A stretch of 64,000 nt of DNA from Halorubrum salipaludis (GCF_002286985.1 NZ_NSKC01000001.1:372001-436000), one strand, 5' to 3'. Counted from the stretch's first letter, positions 25,469 through 35,073 are shown. The notes: generated by a model from the sequence alone, not told the origin. Program-made: numbers and translations.

Positions 25469-26719
25469 CTAGACGCCCGTCGAGTACCGTAGAATGCCGG
25501 CGATACCGCCGAACGCGTCGAGCAGCTGCTCGCCCTTCTCGAAGTCGGTGGAGATGAACTTGGTGTCGGTGCCGCGCTGCTCGGCGATCGCCATCAGGTG
25601 TTCGATCACGTCCTCGCGCTCGTCGACTTCCGCCTCCTCGCCGCACTCCGAGCACTCGTGGTCCGGGGTCGAGTGTCGCGAGTCGATCACCTCGTACTCC
25701 TCGTGGCCGTTCGGACACTCGTAGACGACCACGTCGGAGCGGAGGTCCTCGGAGATGAGCAGGCGGTCGACCGAGCCCATGATGAGGTTCCGGCGGGTCT
25801 GATCGAAGCCGTAGGTGGCCTCGTCGCCGGTGTTGAGGTTCTCGAAGAACGTCTCCATGTGGCGTTTGTCCTCGACGATCTCCTGGTCGGCGAGCGCCTC
25901 GCTGGCGTTGTCGACCAGATCCTTCAGTCCGGACTCGTCGGTGTACGCCACGTCGAACTTCCCGAGCACCTTATCCTGCAGCTCGTGGTGCAGGTAGTCG
26001 CCGTCGAGGAACTCGTCTTTGGTCGGGGAGGGGCCGCCGACGAGGATGCCGTCGAGCTCGTGGCGCTTGTCGACGAACAGGTCGTTGGCCATCCCCGCGA
26101 CCTCCTGGTAGAAGTTGTCGATCGCTTCCAGCCGCAGGCGGGCGAACCGCTGTGCGGACTGACCCCCCTTCCGCTGTTTGCCGGGGACGAGCGAGGAGGC
26201 GGACTTGACGGCCTCGACCCGCTTGCCCTTCAGCCAGCCGACGTTCGCCTCGCGGCGGTCGAGGACGATGAGCCCGAACAGTCCGGAATCCTCCAGCATG
26301 TGTTCGAGCGGCTCGGTGAGGAACTCGGAGTCGCAGTGGTACCGGAACGACTCGACGGGCTGGGGCGGCGACTCCAGCGTCCGGGTGACCATGTCGGTCT
26401 GGCCGCCGCCGGCGTCGATCGCCCCCGAGAAGATCACCATCCCGTTCTCCGGCGGGAAGGTGTCGTAGTAGCGGAGGCGGTCCTTGATCGAGGTGAGCGC
26501 GTCCTGAACGGCTGTCCGCGTCTGCTTGGACTTGATGTTGGACGCCTCGCTGTGTTCCTGCGTGACGTGGGCGACCACGTCGGAGATCTGCCGATCCTCG
26601 GGGATGTAGATGGTGACGAGCTGCGTGCCGGAGCCCTCGAAGTCGCGGAGCTCCTCGATGACCTTGCGGAACTCGTACTTCCGCCGGTCCTTGCTCGTCT
26701 CTTGGGCGTCGCTACTCAT
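25469..26719 (-). CDS. prf1: Peptide chain release factor aRF1
   Basis: This 416-residue protein has the codon-recognition motif SNIKSKQTR, the peptidyl-tRNA hydrolysis motif GKQRKGGQSAQRFARLR containing GGQ, and a C-terminal zinc-ribbon-like part with CPNGHEEYEV and CSECGEEA. aRF1 recognises all three stop codons in the ribosomal A site. ATG 26719 is chosen because the TATA-like GCTTACTTA lies about 27 nt upstream and MSSDAQETSKDRRKYEF fits the family. The 509-nt gap upstream is filled by structured repeat A. Confidence 0.95.
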   Translation of the reverse strand: MSSDAQETSKDRRKYEFRKVIEELRDFEGSGTQLVTIYIPEDRQISDVVAHVTQEHSEASNIKSKQTRTAVQDALTSIKDRLRYYDTFPPENGMVIFSGAIDAGGGQTDMVTRTLESPPQPVESFRYHCDSEFLTEPLEHMLEDSGLFGLIVLDRREANVGWLKGKRVEAVKSASSLVPGKQRKGGQSAQRFARLRLEAIDNFYQEVAGMANDLFVDKRHELDGILVGGPSPTKDEFLDGDYLHHELQDKVLGKFDVAYTDESGLKDLVDNASEALADQEIVEDKRHMETFFENLNTGDEATYGFDQTRRNLIMGSVDRLLISEDLRSDVVVYECPNGHEEYEVIDSRHSTPDHECSECGEEAEVDEREDVIEHLMAIAEQRGTDTKFISTDFEKGEQLLDAFGGIAGILRYSTGV

Positions 26720-26812
26720 TACCCAAACTACGGCGGCGTGCGTGTAAGTAAGCTTTGACCTTCCCGCCGGCGCGGCGGTACCGCGTCGCATGGACCGTCG
26801 ATCGCGGGATCT

Positions 26813-27182
26813 TTTATAAATGATCTGCGGTGGCGCGCGCCCGTGAGCGGGCCTTCGGCCCGCGAGCGGCGACGCGCGAGGGAGTCGGTCGTCCGGAGCA
26901 ACGCGGAGGGCGACCGACGAGGCTGGGGAGGCGTGAGGTGTGGTGCGGTGCCGTGCGGGTGGGTGGGACCCAAAGGGGCAGCCGGCGAGGCGGGCACAGG
27001 CGACGCAAGCACTGGAAGGAGCGCACCGCGAGCGACTGAAGCGCGTGGTTCGAGAGAGCGAAGCTCTCTCGTCATCACGAAAGGGGCGGAGCGCCTTTCG
27101 AACGACAGCGAGCGTGTGCCCGCCTCGCCGGCTGGGGCTTTGGAAGTGGTCACCGCTGATCTGTCAGAAATGCTTATAAGTG
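26813..27182. repeat. Structured dispersed repeat, copy A (candidate non-coding RNA)
   Basis: The whole gap between the prf1 start and the argS stop is one structured element. It is bounded by TTTATAAA (26813-26820) and CTTATAAG (27173-27180). Inside are hairpins at about 26827-26880, a long stem 26884-26917, the motif GAGGCTGGGGAGGCGTGAGG (26919-26938), and a long-range stem with 29-nt arms at 26970-26998 and 27115-27143 (CCAAAG/CTTTGG, a G-rich 4x4 internal loop, then 19 perfect pairs). Between the arms lie AAGGAGCGCACCGCGAGCGA and two local hairpins (about 27050-27070 and 27078-27101). Short reading frames here are not credible genes. Confidence 0.8.
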
Positions 27183-27228
27183 AGTCGACGACCCCTCAAC
27201 CGGAAAGAAACGAGTTGCCGCCTCGATC

Positions 27229-29010
27229 CTACATCGACTCCGGCGCCTCGACCCCGAGCACGTCGAGGGCGTTCGCCATCGTGTGCTTCGCGGCCGCGAC
27301 GACCGCGACGCGGGCGGCCCGCAGCTCCGCGTTCTCGGCGGACACCACCGGACACTCCCGGTAGAAGGCGTTGTAGGCGTCGGCGAACTCGCGGGTGAAC
27401 GTGGCGATTGTGTGCGGCTCCAGGTCGTCGGCTGCCGACTCGATCGCGGCCGGGAACCGGGCGACCTCGCGGAGGAGGTCGCGGGCCTCCGCGGTCTCCA
27501 GCGCCGAGGCGTCGACGTCGAGCGGGTCGCCCGGTTCGGGAACCGCGATCCCGGCGTCGGCCGCCTCGTCTAAGATCCCGCAACAGCGCGCGTGGACGTA
27601 CTGGACGAACGGGGCGGACTGCCCCTCGAAGTCGAGCGCGTCCTCCCACTCGAAGGTGATCGCTTTCGCGGGCTGTTTCGAGACGATGTCGTACCGGACC
27701 GCGCCGATCCCGACCTGATGGGCGATGCGCTCGACGTCGTCCTCGGTGAGGTCGTCGTCGCGGATCCGGTCGTCCATCCGGCTTTCGACGGCCTCGCGGG
27801 CGCGGTCGATCGCCTCGTCGAGCAAGTCGTCGAGCATCACGCCGGTCCCCCGCCGCGTGGACATCTTCCCCTCGGGGAGATTCACGTACGAGTAGATGAC
27901 GTGACCGAGCCGGTCGGTGTCGTTGCCGAGGAGTTCGAGGGTCGCGTCGAGCTGGTCGGCCTGCAGCTTGTGGTCCTCGCCGAGCACGGTGACGGCGCGG
28001 TCGTAGTTGTCGAACTTCCACTCGTGGTGTGCCAGGTCGCGGGTGGTGTAGAGGCTCGTGTCGTCGGAGCGGAGGAAGACGAGGTTCTTGTCGATCCCCC
28101 AGTCGTCGAGCTCCAGCTGCCAGGCGTCCTCCTCGTAGACGGCGTGGTCGGTCTCCTTCAGGCGGGCCGCGATCTCGTCGGTCGAGCCGTCGCGCATGAA
28201 CCGCGTCTCCTTGACGAACTCGTCGAACTCCGCGGGCAGGCGGGCGAGACAGTCTTTCATCCCGCCGAGCACCGTATCGACGACCTCGCCGACGCGCTCG
28301 TACGTCTCCTCGTCGCCCGCTTCGAGGCCCTGGAGGATCGCGGCGATTTCGTCTTCCGCGGCCTCGACCGCGTCGGGGTCGGCCTCCTCCAAGAAGGCGT
28401 TCCCCTTGCGGTAGTAGCGCACGAGGTCGTACTCGGCGCGGTCGCGGGCAGGCTCGGCGTCGAGGTCAGACTCGTCGAACCGCTCGTACGCCCACGTGAA
28501 CACCGCCATCTGGCGGCCGGCGTCGTTGACGTAGTAGTGGCGGTCGACGTCGTAGCCGGCGTATTCCATGAGGTTCGCGACCGCGTCGCCGACGATCGGG
28601 TTGCGCGCGCGGCCGACGTGGACCGGACCGGTCGGGTTCGCGCTCGTGTGCTCGACGACGACGGAGGTGTCCCGGTCGGGGAGCGCCCCGTAGTCAGCGT
28701 CGGGGGCGGCCGCGTCGAGCGTGTCGGCGAGGTATCGGTCGTTCGCGTGGAAGTTGACGTACGGGCCCGCGGTGTCGACATCGGCGACGTAGGCCGTGTC
28801 CGTCACGTCGACCGCCTCGGCGACATCCGCCGCGACGTTCGGGGGCGCGTCGCCGACCTCGCCCGCGAGCCGGAAGGCGACGCTGGAGGCGAGCGTCGCG
28901 TCCATGTCGTCGGGCGGGCGTTCGATGCCGAGGTCGTCGGTCGGGAGGTCCAGGGCGTCGAGCGCGTCGCCGAGCGCGGCCTCGACCTCCGACCGGAACT
29001 GCCGGAACAT
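27229..29010 (-). CDS. argS: Arginyl-tRNA synthetase
   Basis: This 593-residue class I synthetase has an N-terminal ArgRS-specific domain, the catalytic Rossmann domain with the HIGH-type motif [14 protein letters not shown], the KMSKS-type motif GKMSTRRG, and an all-helical anticodon-binding domain ([20 protein letters not shown]). It charges tRNA-Arg in the cytoplasm. A TATA-like CCTTTTAGG about 26 nt upstream of ATG 29010 suggests a leaderless transcript. Length is normal. Confidence 0.96.
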   Translation of the reverse strand: MFRQFRSEVEAALGDALDALDLPTDDLGIERPPDDMDATLASSVAFRLAGEVGDAPPNVAADVAEAVDVTDTAYVADVDTAGPYVNFHANDRYLADTLDAAAPDADYGALPDRDTSVVVEHTSANPTGPVHVGRARNPIVGDAVANLMEYAGYDVDRHYYVNDAGRQMAVFTWAYERFDESDLDAEPARDRAEYDLVRYYRKGNAFLEEADPDAVEAAEDEIAAILQGLEAGDEETYERVGEVVDTVLGGMKDCLARLPAEFDEFVKETRFMRDGSTDEIAARLKETDHAVYEEDAWQLELDDWGIDKNLVFLRSDDTSLYTTRDLAHHEWKFDNYDRAVTVLGEDHKLQADQLDATLELLGNDTDRLGHVIYSYVNLPEGKMSTRRGTGVMLDDLLDEAIDRAREAVESRMDDRIRDDDLTEDDVERIAHQVGIGAVRYDIVSKQPAKAITFEWEDALDFEGQSAPFVQYVHARCCGILDEAADAGIAVPEPGDPLDVDASALETAEARDLLREVARFPAAIESAADDLEPHTIATFTREFADAYNAFYRECPVVSAENAELRAARVAVVAAAKHTMANALDVLGVEAPESM

Positions 29011-29087
29011 ACCGTCCGTTCGTGGGTCGGCCTAAAAGGCCCTTCCGAAGCGGCGCCGGGGCGAAACGGTTTCTCCGAGACAGCGGG

Positions 29088-31403
29088 TCACCGGTCCGCG
29101 CTCGCCTCGGCGTCCGTCTCGAAGGCGACCCACTCGGCGTGAGCGTCGGGGTCGTCGGGGAGGTACGTCCCCTCGGTGCCACACTCGGTGACCAGTCGGC
29201 AGACGGAGCGCTCCGGCGGCCAGACGACCTCGACGCCCGCGCCGTCTCCGATCTCCGCGTCGCCGTCGCCGCCGGCTCCCGCGGCTCGGATCGTCGCCTC
29301 CTGCCGATAGGTGAACGTCGAGCCGGTCGGGTCGACGAGCGTCACCGTCACGATCGCCTCGTCGCCCGCGGGGTCGAACGGGACGGTCGCGTTCGGCGCG
29401 CCCGCCAGCCGGACGCCGTCGGGACCGATCGACCAGTCAACCGAGAGCGAGCCCGCCGGATCGTCGACGACGTAGCGCGCGAAGTCGTCTCCCGTAGTCG
29501 ACCCGCCGGTCCCCGTACTCTCCCCGTCAGCGCCGCGCACGGTCTCAACCCGGACGTGTGCGGTCTCGACCCGGTCGGGGACGCCGACGGTGGTCGTCGC
29601 CTCGATACGCGCCCCCTCGCGAACGTCGAGCGGTTCGAGCTTCGGGGCGACGTGGCGGGTCGGATCCGGCGTCCATTCTCCCTGATACGCGTACCGGTAG
29701 AGGTCGCGGTCGGGATACGCGTCGATCACCGCGAAGTCCTCGGCCGGGTCGCGGTCGAGCGCGTACACCACCTCGCCGTCGAGGCCGGGATCGTTCCGGA
29801 GCGACTGGAACGGGTGGTTCTGCCACTCGCCGTACGGCGTCGGAATGAAGACGAGGTCCTCGTCGAACTCGGTCGCCTCGATCGGCTCGTAGGCCGTCTC
29901 GTACTTGTCGGCGAGCGGCGCGTTCCGCTCGATCGGCGTCGAGACGGCCGCGGCGCCCGCGACGCCGGCAGTGACCAGTGCGAGGGCGACCGCGACCGCG
30001 ACGACCGCGCGAGCGGACCGCGGCGAGAGCGCGTCGGCGAGCCGCCGGCGGACCGCGGGGAGCGCCCGCCACGCGGCCGCGACCGCGACGCCGCCGAACA
30101 CCGACAGCGGGACGAGCAGGTCGAAGTGGTAGAACGGGCCGAACTGCGAGACGAACCCGTCGGTCGGGTCGGAGAGCGTCGCGAGCGCGTTGTGCGTCCC
30201 CCAGAAGAACAGGTTCCCGACGGCGACGGAGACCGCGACGCCGCCGACGAGGAGCCCGGCGGTGCGCTCGAACCGGGGATCACCGGGCGCCGCCGAGTCG
30301 ACCGCGTCGCTCCCACCGGCGCCCCGGACGCCGCCGACCGCGCGCCGTCCCGACAGCCAGCGCCGCGCGGCTAGCGCGCCCCCCGCGAGCGCGAGCGCGG
30401 ACCCGATCGGACCGCCCGCCACCCACCGCGTCAGGAGGAACCACAGCGCGTAGCCGTTCGAGCGCGCCGCGAGCTCGGGGGTGTAGTCGGCCGAATGGCC
30501 GAGGAGCCGACGCTCGCCGAAGCCGGGGCCGTCCATCGGCGCGAACGCCTCGTACGGGAACGTGAGGGGCGACCCGGTCATCCGGAGGTTGTACGCGAGC
30601 GTGACCCCGACGAACAGGGTTCCGAGCAGCGCCGTGAGCCCGTGACGGCGCACGGCGCCGGGGAGCGGAAGTGGCAGAACGCCGGCGTCTCGGACCGCGA
30701 CACCGACCCGGACCAGCGCGTGGCAGATGAACGGCGCGGCAAACAGCACCGCCGTGAACGGCCGCGCAAAGAACGCCACTCCGATCGCGGTCCCGGCGAC
30801 GCCGGCCGCCGCGATCGACTCGTCCCGCACGCTCCGGAGGTACGCGACCGCGAAACAGAGGTTGAAGAACGTCGTGGGCGCGTACGGGAGGAAGACCGCG
30901 GAGGAGGCCACCGCCATCGGCGAGGCCGCGAACAGGACGGCGGCCGCGAGGCCGACGCGGCGGTCGAAAACCGTCGCGCCGAGCAGGTACACGAGCGCCG
31001 CGTTGCCGGCGGCGACCGCCGCGAGCGTCACCCGCGGCTCGCCGAACAGCGCCATCGAGACCGCGTACATCGCCGCGGGAACGGGGCTGTACTTCGGGTA
31101 GAGCCGGCCGCCGTCCTCGACGAAGAACCACGGGTGGAAGGCGTCCGCGAGCGCGCCGGCGTGCAGCTCCAGCTGCCCGGAGCGCAGCATCGCGGCCTGC
31201 ATGAGGTACACCCCCTCGTCGTGGTTGGTCGAGTGGTACGCGAAGACGGTCGCGGCGACGGCGAAGACGAGGACGCCGGACGCCGCGGCGACGACGCCGG
31301 CCACGAGCGTGAGACGGTCCGCGCGGGCGACCCGAGCGCGGCCGCGGCTCGCGAGTCGGCGCGCGAGCGAGCGCGGAGAAGAGGGGTCCGGACGGGGCGA
31401 CAC
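29088..31403 (-). CDS. Membrane glycosyltransferase, GT39/ArnT-like
   Basis: This 771-residue protein starts at GTG 31403. It has an N-terminal membrane helix, then the GT39-like first loop STNHDEGVYLMQAAML with acidic Asp-Glu and a second loop (HPWFFVEDGGRLYPKYSPVP), about ten further membrane helices, and a C-terminal extracytoplasmic beta-rich domain of roughly 270 residues. Family members transfer sugars from polyprenyl-phosphate carriers to proteins or lipids outside the membrane. It starts 21 nt after the binding-lipoprotein gene on the same strand and is probably co-transcribed, hence under the iron box at 32585. Substrate unknown. Confidence 0.75.
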   Translation of the reverse strand: MSPRPDPSSPRSLARRLASRGRARVARADRLTLVAGVVAAASGVLVFAVAATVFAYHSTNHDEGVYLMQAAMLRSGQLELHAGALADAFHPWFFVEDGGRLYPKYSPVPAAMYAVSMALFGEPRVTLAAVAAGNAALVYLLGATVFDRRVGLAAAVLFAASPMAVASSAVFLPYAPTTFFNLCFAVAYLRSVRDESIAAAGVAGTAIGVAFFARPFTAVLFAAPFICHALVRVGVAVRDAGVLPLPLPGAVRRHGLTALLGTLFVGVTLAYNLRMTGSPLTFPYEAFAPMDGPGFGERRLLGHSADYTPELAARSNGYALWFLLTRWVAGGPIGSALALAGGALAARRWLSGRRAVGGVRGAGGSDAVDSAAPGDPRFERTAGLLVGGVAVSVAVGNLFFWGTHNALATLSDPTDGFVSQFGPFYHFDLLVPLSVFGGVAVAAAWRALPAVRRRLADALSPRSARAVVAVAVALALVTAGVAGAAAVSTPIERNAPLADKYETAYEPIEATEFDEDLVFIPTPYGEWQNHPFQSLRNDPGLDGEVVYALDRDPAEDFAVIDAYPDRDLYRYAYQGEWTPDPTRHVAPKLEPLDVREGARIEATTTVGVPDRVETAHVRVETVRGADGESTGTGGSTTGDDFARYVVDDPAGSLSVDWSIGPDGVRLAGAPNATVPFDPAGDEAIVTVTLVDPTGSTFTYRQEATIRAAGAGGDGDAEIGDGAGVEVVWPPERSVCRLVTECGTEGTYLPDDPDAHAEWVAFETDAEASADR

Positions 31404-31424
31404 GGGAGTCGGTGAGAGGTGGCC

Positions 31425-32579
31425 TCAGACCTCGACGCCGGCGTCGCGCATGAGGTCGATCGTCGTTTCGAGGTCGGACAGCTCCGCCAGGTCGATGTCG
31501 GGGACGTCGAGCTCGTCGATCGTCGGCAGGTCGCCGACCGGCTCGACGCCGGGGATGAGCGGGTACTCGAACGTCGACCGAGCGAAGTAGTCCTGCGCCT
31601 CGGCCGACAGGAGGTGGCGGACGAAGTTCCCGGCGAGCGTCGCGTCGCTCGCGGTGTCGACGACCGCGGCGCCGGCGACGTTGAACACCGCGCCGGCGTC
31701 GCCGCTGGTGAACGCGGTGCCGATCGACGCGTCGGGGTTGCCGTCGAGGACGCGCTGGATGTAGTAGTGGTTCGTGAACGCCGCGTCGATCTCGCCGTCG
31801 GCGATCCCCTGACAGGCGGCGAACTCGTTGTTGTACGGGGTGATGCCCGACTCGACGACGGCCTCGAGCCACTCGCGGGTGGCCTCCTCGCCCTCGATGA
31901 GCCGCATCGCGGTGACGAACGCCTGACAGGATCCGTAGGAGGGCGCCCAGCCGAGGTCGCCGTCGAACTCCTCGGGGTACGCCATGATGTCGTCGGGGAG
32001 CTCGTCGTCGCCGAACGCCTCCGTGTTGTACGGAACGGTGCGTGCGCGCCCCGAGGTGCCGATCCACTGGTCCGTCCGGAACTCCTCGCGGACCAGCTCG
32101 GCGACGTCGTCGGGGACCGCCTGCGTGCGTCCCTCGTCGGCGAGCGCGCCCAGCGCGCCGGCGTTGACGGAGTAGAACACATCGGCGGGCGACCCCTCGC
32201 CCTCGTTGGCGATCTGGTTCACGAGGTCGGTGGCGCCGCCGTACCGGACCGTGAGGTCGAAGTCGTCGTACTGGTCCTCGATGTACCCGACGAGCTCGCC
32301 GACGAGGAACTCGCCGCGACCGGAGTAGACGGTGAGTTCGCCCTCCAGGTCGGGCATCTCGGCCATCGGGGTGCCGCCGGGGGCGTCGCGCCCCTCGCGT
32401 CCGGAGCCGATCTGTCCAACCGACTCGCCGTCTTCCCCGTCGCCGTCTTCGCCGTCTTCCCCGTCGCCGCCGTCCTCCTCGTCGTCGCCCATACACCCGG
32501 CGAGGCCGACGACGCCGACGCCGCCGGCCGCGGCGAGGAACCGTCGTCGGTCGACGCCGTCTCGTGCGTGTCTCGTCAT
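31425..32579 (-). CDS. Iron(III)-type ABC transporter substrate-binding lipoprotein
   Basis: This 384-residue protein has a twin-arginine lipoprotein signal (DRRRFLAAAGGVGVVGLAGC) and an acidic linker (residues about 33-65), then a periplasmic-binding-protein fold of the FbpA/Fut class (LEGELTVYSGRGEFLVGELV, DVFYSVNAGALGALADEGR, FTNHYYIQRVL with adjacent Tyr residues as in ferric-binding proteins). It would bind Fe3+ outside the membrane. The ATG is 5 nt from a DtxR-type iron box lying between the TATA-like CTAAAAGC and the start. No permease or ATPase gene is adjacent, so the transporter partner is elsewhere or this protein acts alone. Confidence 0.85.
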   Translation of the reverse strand: MTRHARDGVDRRRFLAAAGGVGVVGLAGCMGDDEEDGGDGEDGEDGDGEDGESVGQIGSGREGRDAPGGTPMAEMPDLEGELTVYSGRGEFLVGELVGYIEDQYDDFDLTVRYGGATDLVNQIANEGEGSPADVFYSVNAGALGALADEGRTQAVPDDVAELVREEFRTDQWIGTSGRARTVPYNTEAFGDDELPDDIMAYPEEFDGDLGWAPSYGSCQAFVTAMRLIEGEEATREWLEAVVESGITPYNNEFAACQGIADGEIDAAFTNHYYIQRVLDGNPDASIGTAFTSGDAGAVFNVAGAAVVDTASDATLAGNFVRHLLSAEAQDYFARSTFEYPLIPGVEPVGDLPTIDELDVPDIDLAELSDLETTIDLMRDAGVEV

Positions 32580-32584
32580 GTGTT

Positions 32585-32598
32585 TTAGGCTAACCTAA
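32585..32598 (-). promoter_or_regulatory. DtxR-type iron box upstream of the iron-binding lipoprotein gene
   Basis: TTAGGCTAACCTAA, an imperfect inverted repeat that is the exact reverse complement of the box at 35074-35087. It lies between the TATA-like sequence (32602-32609) and the start codon, so a bound repressor would block transcription. Confidence 0.75.
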
Positions 32599-32618
32599 AT
32601 GCTTTTAGTCGTGTCGGT

Positions 32619-33800
32619 TCAGTCGTCCGCGACCGCCGGCGTCCGGGCGAGCGCGTCGAGGCAGTCGAGCCAGTCGCGCATGTACTCGCCGCAGTGGTTG
32701 AGGAACGCGCCGTTGTTCCACTCGTCGAAGTCGCCCTCGGCGAGCGCGTCGGCCATCGCCGCGAACACCGCCTCGAAGGAGTCCGCGTCCTCGCCCGCAC
32801 CGTCGACGACCTCCCAGACGTGTTCGTTCAGCTCCAGCCCCGCCACCTCGTTCGCGAGGTCGTCGAACGTCGAGCGCGGCGCCTTGTTGTGCTCGCACAG
32901 CGGGCCGCCGTTGTAGATCCGCTTTCCCAGCACGTCGGCGGCGCGTTTTAAGAACAGCCCCGACCAGATGTCGTCGAACCGGCCCACGTCCCACTCGTTG
33001 TCGTCCATCGGGAGCTGGTAGAACGCCGGGATCACCTCGCGGCGGAACGCGAGGTTCATCGAGCAGACGGTGAGGTAGTTGCCGCGCGCGGCGACGAAGT
33101 CCTCGCCGAAGTCGTCGGCGGTCGTCCGCGTCTGCGCCTGCCCCTCTAAGTCGCCGTCCATCAGGATCCGGACCGCGTCGAGGTCGGGCACGTTCGTCCA
33201 CAGGCCCTGCGAGGCGACGACCTCGCCGGACGCGACGTCGACCGCGTCGGTCTCGACGGTCTCGTCCATCGCCGAGTACGGGTAGCCCCGCGGGTAGAGC
33301 CCGTGCTCGTCGGCGTTCTGGTAGAGGACGTTGACCCAGTCCTCGTCGGAGCTGACGCGCTCGATCTCGCCGCCGAACGCGAGGTTCTCCATGTGACGGC
33401 CGAAGTAGTCCGCGTCGTCGTGCGGGAGCGTGTCGTCGTCGATGAAGATCCCGTACTCGAAGGCGTCGTCGGCCCACATGTAGAGGAGCCCGAAGCTCGT
33501 CTCGGCGTGGCTCGCGGCCGGGACGACGTGTCCGTACTCCGCGACCCCGTTGGCCTCGTACCACTCCTCACGGCGGCTGCCGTCGAACACCTCGCCCGAC
33601 ACGTCGAGGTCGTCGAGCATGGCGCGCATCTCGTCGACGTCACAGAAGTCCTCGGTGACCAGGACGAAGTGGAGCCGGGAGACGTCGAACCCGTGTTCCC
33701 GGGCGTTCGCGACGTACTCGCGGAGACACTCGTACTCGCGGATCGTAGGGACGATAACGCATATGTCCCCGCTCGCGGCGGCTGAGCGGCGTTCTTCCAT
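32619..33800 (-). CDS. GT75-like glycosyltransferase / reversibly glycosylated protein family
   Basis: This 393-residue soluble protein has a DDDTLP metal/nucleotide motif after GIFIDDD, then YPRGYPYSAM and GLWTNVPDLDA, which correspond to the diagnostic RGYPFS and GLWLNIPDYDAP segments of plant reversibly glycosylated polypeptides and UDP-arabinopyranose mutases. A later NEWDVGRFDDIWSGLFLKR matches the acceptor-side region. It may transfer or isomerise a nucleotide sugar; the sugar is unknown. A DtxR-type box overlaps its promoter. It lies between the flippase-like and iron-binding lipoprotein genes. Confidence 0.7.
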   Translation of the reverse strand: MEERRSAAASGDICVIVPTIREYECLREYVANAREHGFDVSRLHFVLVTEDFCDVDEMRAMLDDLDVSGEVFDGSRREEWYEANGVAEYGHVVPAASHAETSFGLLYMWADDAFEYGIFIDDDTLPHDDADYFGRHMENLAFGGEIERVSSDEDWVNVLYQNADEHGLYPRGYPYSAMDETVETDAVDVASGEVVASQGLWTNVPDLDAVRILMDGDLEGQAQTRTTADDFGEDFVAARGNYLTVCSMNLAFRREVIPAFYQLPMDDNEWDVGRFDDIWSGLFLKRAADVLGKRIYNGGPLCEHNKAPRSTFDDLANEVAGLELNEHVWEVVDGAGEDADSFEAVFAAMADALAEGDFDEWNNGAFLNHCGEYMRDWLDCLDALARTPAVADD

Positions 33801-33812
33801 ACCCAGAAGTTT

Positions 33813-33826
33813 TTAGGCTTGCCTAA
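33813..33826 (-). promoter_or_regulatory. DtxR-type iron box upstream of the GT75-like gene
   Basis: TTAGGCTTGCCTAA, 12 nt from the GT75-like start and overlapping both its TATA-like ACTTTTAG and the stop codon (33823-33825) of the upstream flippase-like gene. Confidence 0.72.
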
Positions 33827-35028
33827 AAGTTTGACGGTCCGGAATTCGACGGCTCCCGCTCGCCGTCGGCGCCCTCCGACGAGGCCGCCGACGAATCGTC
33901 GACGACGCTCCCCCCGTCCGTCTGCACCGACGGGGCCGGCTCCCCGTCTGCCGCGGGACCCTCCGTCGGCGAGAGGCCGAGCGCGAGCGCCGCGACGCCG
34001 CCCCCGGCGAGGGTGACGGCGTTCTTCAGGGCGTGGTCGAGGATCGCGGCCGCGAGCGCCGTCTCGACCGGCATCCCCGTCGCGCTCACGACGAGCCCGG
34101 TGAACGCCGCCTCGTACAGCCCGATTCCCCCCTGCGAGAGCGGGAGCACCTTCGCGAGGTTGCCGACGCTGACCGCGAGCGTCCCGACGACGAGCAGCGT
34201 CGGCGTCGGGACGAGCCCGCCGACGCCGCCCGTGAGCGCTTCGAGCACGAGGACGGCCGTGAGAACGTCCAGCGCCCAGACGACGAGGCTCCAGAGGAAC
34301 ACCCCGCCGAGACGCCGGGGATCGGCGGCGACGACCCGAACCGAGGCGCCGAACCGAACGACCGCGTCGACGAGCCGGGAGAGGCGCGGCCGCGCGACCC
34401 GAGCGCGGAGCGCGGGCCCAAATCGGCGGTCGCTCCGGGCGACCGCAACGGCCGCGATCGAGAGGGCCACGGCGACGGCGGCGAGGCCGGCCGCGGCCGC
34501 GAGGGCGGTCGACGGCGCGACGGCGCCGACCGACTCGCCGGATCCGGGCGATCGACCGGTCAAGAGTAGAACGCCGAGCGCGGCGCCGCCGAGGACGCCG
34601 ATGGCCACGAGGTCGAACGCGCGCTCGACCGCGAGCGACGCGACCCCGGTCGGGTACGGAACGTCCCGGCGCTCCTTGAGCAGGTACGCGCGGACCCCGT
34701 CGCCGGCCCGCGCCGGAACGATCAGGTTCGCGGTCTGGCTCGCGAACACCGCCGCCGTGAGGAAGCCGACCCGACAGCGCCGCCCCATCGCCGCGAGCAC
34801 GTCGGCGTACCGGCGCCCGCGGACCGGCCACGAGAGGGCGTAGACGGCGAGGGCGGCGCCGAGGAGCGCCGGGTCCGCCGCCGTCACCGCGCCGACGACC
34901 GCGTCGGCGTCGAGGGTGCGGACCGTGACGGCGACGCCGACTGCGAGGACGAGCACCGTCCCGAGGACCGTGAGTCGCTCCCGCGAGAGGTGCCCCCGGA
35001 GCCGGTCTCGAACGCGGCCGTCAGTCAT
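33823..35028 (-). CDS. Flippase-like membrane protein (LPG synthase TM / AglD-like)
   Basis: This 401-residue integral membrane protein has about eight helices with the family pattern NLIVPARAGDGVRAYLLKE near the N-terminus and the central GNLAKVLPLSQGGIGLYEAAF. This family (UPF0104, lysylphosphatidylglycerol synthase transmembrane domain) includes the C-terminal part of AglD and presumed polyprenyl-lipid handling proteins. Its C-terminal 60 residues are a polar Ser/Asp/Gly-rich tail whose stop lies in the next iron box. A box at 35074-35087 lies 46 nt upstream of its ATG, so it appears to be iron-controlled with the genes behind it. Confidence 0.75.
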   Translation of the reverse strand: MTDGRVRDRLRGHLSRERLTVLGTVLVLAVGVAVTVRTLDADAVVGAVTAADPALLGAALAVYALSWPVRGRRYADVLAAMGRRCRVGFLTAAVFASQTANLIVPARAGDGVRAYLLKERRDVPYPTGVASLAVERAFDLVAIGVLGGAALGVLLLTGRSPGSGESVGAVAPSTALAAAAGLAAVAVALSIAAVAVARSDRRFGPALRARVARPRLSRLVDAVVRFGASVRVVAADPRRLGGVFLWSLVVWALDVLTAVLVLEALTGGVGGLVPTPTLLVVGTLAVSVGNLAKVLPLSQGGIGLYEAAFTGLVVSATGMPVETALAAAILDHALKNAVTLAGGGVAALALGLSPTEGPAADGEPAPSVQTDGGSVVDDSSAASSEGADGEREPSNSGPSNF

Positions 35029-35073
35029 CGGTTCGGCGGCGTTCGAGGGGTCGTTCGGCGCGCATACGTTGAT

